From Microcoleus vaginatus_C (GTDB lineage: Bacteria; Cyanobacteriota; Cyanobacteriia; Cyanobacteriales; Microcoleaceae), in assembly GCA_040004035.1 (NCBI GenBank), contig JAMPLN010000013.1: DNA of 64,000 nt; one strand, given 5' to 3'. Every line of letters starts with the position of its first letter. Position 1 is the stretch's first letter. Both the position numbers and the translations under genes were made by a program. This document shows positions 58,957 to 64,000 of the stretch, piece after piece. The notes under the pieces are model-generated. The model had not been told where the DNA came from. It ran no database searches and saw only the letters and a list, made by a program, of their open reading frames with translations.

Positions 58957-59190
58957 TCAGGCGATTTTAGATTTTAGATTAGCCATGACTGATGAATCTC
59001 GTGGTTTCGAGCTTGTCTAAAGTGGCATTCTTTTTTGAAGATAGTATAATTAGTAATTCGTCATTGGTTATTAGTCTATATGTAGGGTGCGCCTCGGCGC
59101 ACCTTACCGCTTAAAACAAGAAATTCCTTCTTCCTTGTTCGTTCCATCCGTTAAATGCGTTACCGAATCCGCTGCCGAACTTCCTTCTGC

Positions 59191-60702
59191 TTAGGGCAGC
59201 CAAAAATCGGGAATGAATGTTTTAGTCAAACTGCGAGTAAACTGATTAATCTTTCTCCCGATTTGAATGTGCGGTTCGTCAGCTTCCACGGGAATAATTG
59301 TCGCTTTGTTCCCAAGTCCGAAACGCGAAATTACCAAATTTGCAGCCTCCAAACCAGTAACATAAGCCTTTTCCTGCGACCAAGAACCGTGGCGGGTCAC
59401 AACCCAATCGCCGCTCATCAATACATTATCATAACTTGTTACTGCCGGCAACAAATACTGATAGCTGCCAGGGGCGAAATGCGTCACCGCCCGCGACAGC
59501 CGAATCGCGCTGCTGTCAATTACTTTAGCCTCCCGAAAAGGCGGAATGCAAATCGCTAAATCCCGCTGAACTAAGGAAACAATTTCCTCATCTTTCAGGG
59601 GAATTAATTGATTGGCGTGATAAAAGTCAGCTTCGACAACTGTTCCCGGTTCGTCTCGAAATTCGTCGTGCAAAGCATTCAAATCAAAAAACGTCCAACC
59701 TGTAGTTGAACTAAAGCCAAAACAGGCATTAGAAGGCAGGGGAATGTCAATTTTTCTGTCAAACCACAGGCGAACAGCTAACACGTCAACGGCACCCAAA
59801 TTCATCGCGTCCCTAAACTCTTGGCGGCTTTGCAAAGCTGGGCTGCTGCTGATAATTTTTTGCATTCCCGTGACGCCAACTGCAAAAATAACTGCATCTG
59901 CATCGAAGGTTTCTTCGCCGCAAACAACGCCTGTGGCTCTGTTGTTGCTGTCAACAATTAAATCAGTAACTCGCCGCTGAGTCAATACTTTTGCGCCGAT
60001 TTTTTCAAGGCGATCGACCCACGGGCGAAAGATTTTTTCTCCGACTGTGCCGCGACACCAAACTACATCAAAATCCGGTTGGTGTGCTAATATGAAATAA
60101 TAGAGCATTCCCAAAGCGGCGGCAGCCGAACATTGTTCTCCTGGTGCAAATAAACCTACTAATAACATCGGTTCAAAAGCATCGCGGTACAGCCTTGCAG
60201 AAACACCAAACTGTTTAAATAGTTCGCGGGCTGTGACGCGATCGTACCTACGCCAAGCTTCGTCGGAATTGTCGAAATCGAGGACGGCGTAGAGTAAGGG
60301 CAAGGCTGAAAGCCGATCGACTAATGGCAGCCTTTTAAATCTGGTGTAAATAAATGTTCCTAACGGTGTGGGAAGCCGCGGTTCGTCCTGAAAAATCGGC
60401 GATTCTACTTCCAATCCGGCGGGTGAATACTGACAAGAACGAGTCCAAGGCGTGAAGGGATCGAGTTCTAATTCCTTGACTAAGGAAAAGATATTTTTGT
60501 AGGGATACCAGAAGCCATGAATGCCTGCTTCTACGGAACGCCCGCCGGCGGTTTTCCACCCTGCAACTAAGCCACCCGGATAAGGGCCTGCTTCTAGCAG
60601 GGTGACATCATAGCCTTGCTGTGCTAGGTGATAGGTAGCGCCTAAACCGGCCCATCCTGCACCGACGACGACTATTTTTGGGGTTGACGATTCTGCTGAC
60701 AT
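59191..60702 (-). CDS. FAD-dependent desaturase/amine-oxidase-type oxidoreductase
   Basis: 503 residues. An N-terminal FAD-binding loop KIVVVGAGWAGLGATYHLAQ is followed by the EAG and PGG motif (TLLEAGPYPGGLVAGWK), which is typical of carotene-desaturase and squalene-like amine oxidases. Later comes GIHGFWYPYKNIFSLVKELE, and the C-terminal end has VLMSGDWVVTRHGSWSQEKA followed by GLEAANLV, the FAD-binding tail. The likely substrate is a carotenoid or another hydrophobic compound, though none can be assigned. The fold is that of the CrtO remnant at 26104, but the two differ in sequence. Single gene, divergent from the pot operon. Confidence 0.85.
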   Translation of the reverse strand: MSAESSTPKIVVVGAGWAGLGATYHLAQQGYDVTLLEAGPYPGGLVAGWKTAGGRSVEAGIHGFWYPYKNIFSLVKELELDPFTPWTRSCQYSPAGLEVESPIFQDEPRLPTPLGTFIYTRFKRLPLVDRLSALPLLYAVLDFDNSDEAWRRYDRVTARELFKQFGVSARLYRDAFEPMLLVGLFAPGEQCSAAAALGMLYYFILAHQPDFDVVWCRGTVGEKIFRPWVDRLEKIGAKVLTQRRVTDLIVDSNNRATGVVCGEETFDADAVIFAVGVTGMQKIISSSPALQSRQEFRDAMNLGAVDVLAVRLWFDRKIDIPLPSNACFGFSSTTGWTFFDLNALHDEFRDEPGTVVEADFYHANQLIPLKDEEIVSLVQRDLAICIPPFREAKVIDSSAIRLSRAVTHFAPGSYQYLLPAVTSYDNVLMSGDWVVTRHGSWSQEKAYVTGLEAANLVISRFGLGNKATIIPVEADEPHIQIGRKINQFTRSLTKTFIPDFWLP

Positions 60703-60803
60703 TGCGTACCTCTTGATAATTTATTAATGATGACATAATTCATAAAATGCGGATTTGATATAAAATGTGTTGAATTATGTGCTAAATTTCGCTTGAGTGA
60801 ATA

Positions 60804-61649
60804 ATGAGTGTCAAAAACCGCCAGCAAACTAACCTGTTGCTGCTCTTATTTCCCGCTACGGCATGGCTGATGGTTTTCTTCATTTTGCCGGTGCTAATTG
60901 TACTGTTGTACAGTTTCTTAGAACGCGGTACTTACGGCGGTGTTACTTGGATATTTACTCTCAGCAACTACCAGCGTTTGTTCAGTGGACTTTTCTTAGG
61001 AGTAATTGGGCGATCGCTCTGGCTGGCTTTTCTAACAACAGCCACTTGCTTGTTAGTTGGCTATCCCCTAGCATTCTTCATCGCCACCCGTTCTCCTCGC
61101 TGGCGAAATGCTTTGCTTTTGCTGGTAATTATTCCATTTTGGACTAATTTTTTAGTGAGAACCTACGCCTGGATCATACTGCTGCGTAGCGAAGGAGTAG
61201 TTAACACAGCCCTGCAAAGCCTGCAAATTATTAGCGAACCGTTAAACTTGCTTTTTACGCCTTTCGCTGTGGCGATCGGTCTTATTTACGGCTATTTACC
61301 TTTCATGGTTCTGCCTTTATATTCTAGCATGGAACGCTTCAATTTTTCATTAGTAGAAGCCGCTCACGATTTAGGGGCTAATGATATTCGCACTTTTTGG
61401 CGCGTATTTTTACCATTAACAACTCGCGGTATTGTGGCAGGCTCGATTTTAGTTTTTGTTCCCGCCGTCGGCGCTTTCATCACACCGGATATATTGGGTG
61501 GTTCTAAAACAGTTATGGTGGGAAATTTGATTCAAAATCAGTTTATGAAAGCCCGCGATTGGCCTTTTGGTTCGGCGCTTTCTATGCTGTTGACGGTAAT
61601 CATATTGATTCCTGTGTTAATTTACTTCCGCGTGTCTGACGAAACTTAA
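60804..61649 (+). CDS. potB: Polyamine ABC transporter permease PotB
   Basis: 281 residues with six transmembrane helices (LLLLLFPATAWLMVFFILPV at the start). The EAA motif is LVEAAHDLGANDIRTFWRVF. PotB/PotC pairs move spermidine or putrescine into the cell. It is the first gene of potB-potC-potD and is divergent from the FAD oxidoreductase gene, so the 101-bp gap holds both promoters. No odd residues seen. Confidence 0.9.
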   Translation: MSVKNRQQTNLLLLLFPATAWLMVFFILPVLIVLLYSFLERGTYGGVTWIFTLSNYQRLFSGLFLGVIGRSLWLAFLTTATCLLVGYPLAFFIATRSPRWRNALLLLVIIPFWTNFLVRTYAWIILLRSEGVVNTALQSLQIISEPLNLLFTPFAVAIGLIYGYLPFMVLPLYSSMERFNFSLVEAAHDLGANDIRTFWRVFLPLTTRGIVAGSILVFVPAVGAFITPDILGGSKTVMVGNLIQNQFMKARDWPFGSALSMLLTVIILIPVLIYFRVSDET

Positions 61650-61675
61650 ACAGGTAGATTGAGATTTACAGTTGG

Positions 61676-61740
61676 GTGGGGGCGGGTTTATGAGATTATT
61701 GGTATTAGGCACAGATTGTCTGTAAAACCCGCCCCTACAG
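61676..61740. repeat. Dispersed inverted repeat between potB and potC
   Basis: GGGGGCGGGTTT and AAACCCGCCCCTAC form the two arms. It fills most of the 110-bp gap. Confidence 0.7.
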
Positions 61741-61759
61741 GCGAACCTATTTTTGACTA

Positions 61760-62611
61760 ATGACTAAACTAGATTTACTCGTGCGGGCGATCGGCAAAAA
61801 GTGGCTTTGGGTACAAGCTGTACTAGCATTAGCCTTTCTTTACTTGCCAATTCTCATCTTAATTATTTACTCCTTTAACGCCTCCAGATTCAATGCCGTT
61901 TGGCGTGGCTTTACCCTCGATTGGTACCGCAGTTTGTTTAGCAATGCAGGCGCGACGATTGCTACGAGTAGCAGCGCCGGAATCTGGACAGCACTCAACA
62001 ACAGCTTACTAATTGCAGCTATTTCGACTGTGCTAGCAAGCATTTTTGGTACAATGCTCGCCCTAGCACTGGAACGCTTTCATTTTCCGGGGCGCAAAGC
62101 AGTAGAAGCTTTACTGTTTTTGCCGATTATTATGCCCGAAATTACGATCGGCATTTCGCTGCTAGTTTTCTTTACCCTAGTATTTCGGATCGTAGAAAAT
62201 CTCACGGGAATTCGTCTCAATCTCGGCTTACCTACTGTAATTATCGGTCACATTGTCTTTAATATTTCCTTTGTGACTATTACTGTCAGGGCGCGTTTGG
62301 CGGAACTAGATCCTCAATTAGAACAAGCAGCTTTTGACTTAGGCGCTAACGAATGGCGAACTTTTTGGCGCATCACTCTCCCTCTGATTTGGCCCGCTAT
62401 TTTCAGCGCGGCACTGCTGGCTTTTACTCTGTCGCTGGACGATTTTGTCGTGACATTTTTTACCAGTGGTGTCGGTTCGATGACGCTGCCATTATTTGTT
62501 TATGGCATGATAAAATTTGCAGTGACGCCAGCGATTAATGCCATTTCAACTTTGATGTTGTTGGCTTCCTTGTTGCTGGTTATATCATCGTTAAAAGTTC
62601 AGAAAAGTTAA
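61760..62611 (+). CDS. potC: Polyamine ABC transporter permease PotC
   Basis: 283 residues, six helices (ALAFLYLPILILIIYSFNAS, FLPIIMPEITIGISLLVFF). The EAA loop is LEQAAFDLGANEWRTFWRIT, and the C-terminal SLDDFVVTFFTSGVGSMTLP is a PotC hallmark. Partner of PotB upstream. Confidence 0.9.
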   Translation: MTKLDLLVRAIGKKWLWVQAVLALAFLYLPILILIIYSFNASRFNAVWRGFTLDWYRSLFSNAGATIATSSSAGIWTALNNSLLIAAISTVLASIFGTMLALALERFHFPGRKAVEALLFLPIIMPEITIGISLLVFFTLVFRIVENLTGIRLNLGLPTVIIGHIVFNISFVTITVRARLAELDPQLEQAAFDLGANEWRTFWRITLPLIWPAIFSAALLAFTLSLDDFVVTFFTSGVGSMTLPLFVYGMIKFAVTPAINAISTLMLLASLLLVISSLKVQKS

Positions 62612-62662
62612 AAAAATTGCTTTCTGTGTCATAATTATTTTTGTCTGCAACTAACAAAACCT

Positions 62663-63724
62663 ATGAAACGCCTGCTGACTTTCCTACTTTTGTTTGTGAT
62701 GAGTGCAACGGTGGCTTTTGGCTGTAGCCGCACAGGTGGCAACCAACAGCAAGTGCTCAGCATTTACAATTATGCAAGTTATATCGCCCCAGAAGCGATC
62801 GCCCAATTCGAGAAAGAGAACAATGTTAAAATTCAATACGACACTTTCGAGAACAGCGACGCACTCTATGCCAAACTAAAACAGGGCAACCCCGGTTACG
62901 ACTTAATATTTCCCGCCGATTACATGGTGAAAGTCATGATCGCAGAAAATATAATTGAGCCGCTGAATTTAAACAATATTCCCAACCAAAAGCACCTAGA
63001 ACCTAAGTTTATCAATCAAGCTTTTGATCCGGGAAATAAATATTCGCTGCCCTACCAGTGGGGAACGATGGGAATTGGCTACAACGTGAAAACAGTCCAG
63101 GGAGAAATTAACAGTTGGGGGGGGATGTTCGACCCAAAATATACCGGAAAAGTCGCGTGGCAAGACGATGCCAGATACACATTGGCAGGAGTTTTAATGT
63201 ATTTAGGATTTGACCCAAATACAACCAACCCCGAAGAAATTAACCAAGCCCGCGATTTGCTGATTAAAAGTAAAAATATCATTGCAGCTTTTGTCCCCGA
63301 CACCGGGCAAAATATGCTAGATCAAGGAGAAGTATATTTGACAATGGAATGGAGCGGTGATATTTTCCAAGTGATGACAGAAAATCCTAATCTCCGTTAC
63401 GCTATTCCCAAAGAAGGAACAATCATTTTTTCTGACAACATGGCCATTCCCAAAGGTGCGCCCCAGAAAGAGTTAGCGGAGAAATTTATTAACTTTATTT
63501 TGCAGCCAGAAGTCGGCGCCCAAATTTCCAATTTTACCCACTTCGGATCGCCCAACAAAGCAGCAATTGATCAAGGTTTAATCGACCCGAAGGATTTGAA
63601 TAATCCTCAAATTTACCCGCCGGCTGAGGTGTTTGCCAAAATGAAATTATTGCAGGATGTCGGGAAAGCAACTGCATTGTACGATCGAGCTTGGACGGAA
63701 GTTAAAGCAGGGGCTGGAAAGTAG
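62663..63724 (+). CDS. potD: Polyamine-binding lipoprotein PotD
   Basis: 353 residues. A lipoprotein signal peptide MKRLLTFLLLFVMSATVAFG ends in a lipobox with C21. The mature protein follows the PotD pattern: YNYASYIAPEAIAQFEKENN, then GYDLIFPADYMV, PYQWGTMGIGYN and FSDNMAIPKGAPQKELAEKF, with Trp and Asp side chains of the ligand site. It delivers spermidine or putrescine to PotBC at the periplasmic face. Gene order potB-potC-potD. Confidence 0.92.
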   Translation: MKRLLTFLLLFVMSATVAFGCSRTGGNQQQVLSIYNYASYIAPEAIAQFEKENNVKIQYDTFENSDALYAKLKQGNPGYDLIFPADYMVKVMIAENIIEPLNLNNIPNQKHLEPKFINQAFDPGNKYSLPYQWGTMGIGYNVKTVQGEINSWGGMFDPKYTGKVAWQDDARYTLAGVLMYLGFDPNTTNPEEINQARDLLIKSKNIIAAFVPDTGQNMLDQGEVYLTMEWSGDIFQVMTENPNLRYAIPKEGTIIFSDNMAIPKGAPQKELAEKFINFILQPEVGAQISNFTHFGSPNKAAIDQGLIDPKDLNNPQIYPPAEVFAKMKLLQDVGKATALYDRAWTEVKAGAGK

Positions 63725-63794
63725 ATATAACACAGGTTCCTGCCGGGGCGGGTTTACTTAAATTTTTAGCTTGTATTGGAGTTGCACCATCGTC

Positions 63795-63865
63795 AAGAAC
63801 GGGCTCTCCGGCCCGTTCCACAAGAAAATTAAGTTTGGTGGAACGGGCTCTCCGGCCCGTTCCTA
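63795..63865. repeat. Dispersed palindrome pair after potD
   Basis: Two copies of GAACGGGCTCTCCGGCCCGTTCC separated by an A/T-rich stretch. Same group as 44306 and 46500. It could end the potD transcript. Confidence 0.75.
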
Positions 63866-63946
63866 AACAAGTAATTGAGAATGGTGCAAGATATCAGTTT
63901 AACCGGACTCGAACTCAGATTTTTATTACTCACACATACTAACAGA

Positions 63947-64000
63947 ATGCACTCTGTAGAAGTTTTAGAAGTTTCCAAAGTATTTAAAAGTGTCCGCAGT
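63947..64000 (+). CDS. potA: Probable PotA ATPase, N-terminal fragment cut by window edge
   Basis: The final 54 bases read MHSVEVLEVSKVFKSVRS, which matches the N-terminal strand of ABC import ATPases (pattern V.L..VSK.F). An in-frame ATG at 63881 would give 22 more residues and cannot be excluded. Following potBCD, the ATPase PotA is the expected next gene. The Walker motifs are beyond the window. Confidence 0.6.
   Translation, partial: MHSVEVLEVSKVFKSVRS

Noticed and set aside
1..64000. tRNA or rRNA genes
   Set aside because: No cloverleaf with a GTTCRANNC T-loop and no rRNA-like conserved stretch was seen by eye; a tRNA scan would be decisive.

Overview
This window is cyanobacterial. The signs are frequent GCGATCGC (HIP1) octamers, arrays of 7-bp short tandem repeats (TTTTAGA, CAACAGT, CCCAATG, GAAGGAA types), a cyAbrB-type regulator, a biliverdin-type phytochrome, DUF4168 and DUF6335 proteins, pentapeptide, TPR, HEAT and RTX repeat proteins, and many short dispersed palindromes. 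The repeat load and gene content suggest a large-genome filamentous form of the Microcoleus/Oscillatoria kind, but that placement is inference. No rRNA, tRNA or CRISPR array was seen.

Layout. 1-89: start of an IS66-like transposase running off the left edge. 1.1-4.8 kb: cyAbrB regulator, RecX, a DUF4385 protein, a DoxX-like membrane protein and a DUF4168 protein. 5.1-7.1 kb: urease accessory genes ureE-ureF-ureG, with heptamer arrays lying against the gene ends. 7.2-10.6 kb: murG, an exported NTF2-like protein and a short-chain dehydrogenase. 10.9-25.9 kb: a one-strand island of an RTX protein, three giant TPR-glycosyltransferase fusions (GT61, GT2 and GT4 types), a further GT4 enzyme, two methyltransferase-like proteins and a small membrane protein. 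It looks like a surface glycan or glycoprotein factory.

26.1-27.7 kb holds a decayed carotenoid-ketolase-like fragment and then the most striking element: ten tandem units of 129-141 bp. Each has a TCC(G/T)GA box at a fixed distance upstream, an AT-rich -10-like stretch, an invariant 5' segment and an intrinsic terminator. I read this as an array of ten small-RNA genes, in architecture like the heterocyst-associated NsiR1 array.

27.7-40.1 kb: an OB-like small protein overlapping a membrane-anchored subtilase, a pentapeptide protein, a secreted RTX/PPC subtilase, a patatin phospholipase, a double peptidoglycan-binding protein and a HEAT protein. A chimeric scrap made from two of these genes lies at 35.4-35.6 kb. 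40.1-43.2 kb: nirD and nirB (NADH-type nitrite reductase) behind a perfect GTA-N8-TAC motif. 43.5-45.5 kb: an ABC-2 exporter pair. 45.7-50.1 kb: another RTX protein, an SDR, an EamA transporter, an Hpt-domain protein and a small membrane protein. 50.6-54.7 kb: a bacteriophytochrome kinase whose phospho-acceptor His is replaced by Tyr, and an SDR interrupted by a CIA30 domain. 55-59 kb: an orphan sugar-ABC permease and small proteins. 59.2-64 kb: an FAD amine-oxidase/desaturase-like protein and the polyamine transporter potB-potC-potD followed by the first codons of a probable potA.

A theme across the window is invasion by short repeats, including in-frame insertions inside three apparently functional genes (ureF, the GT61-TPR gene, nirB) and two small elements with recognisable target duplications.
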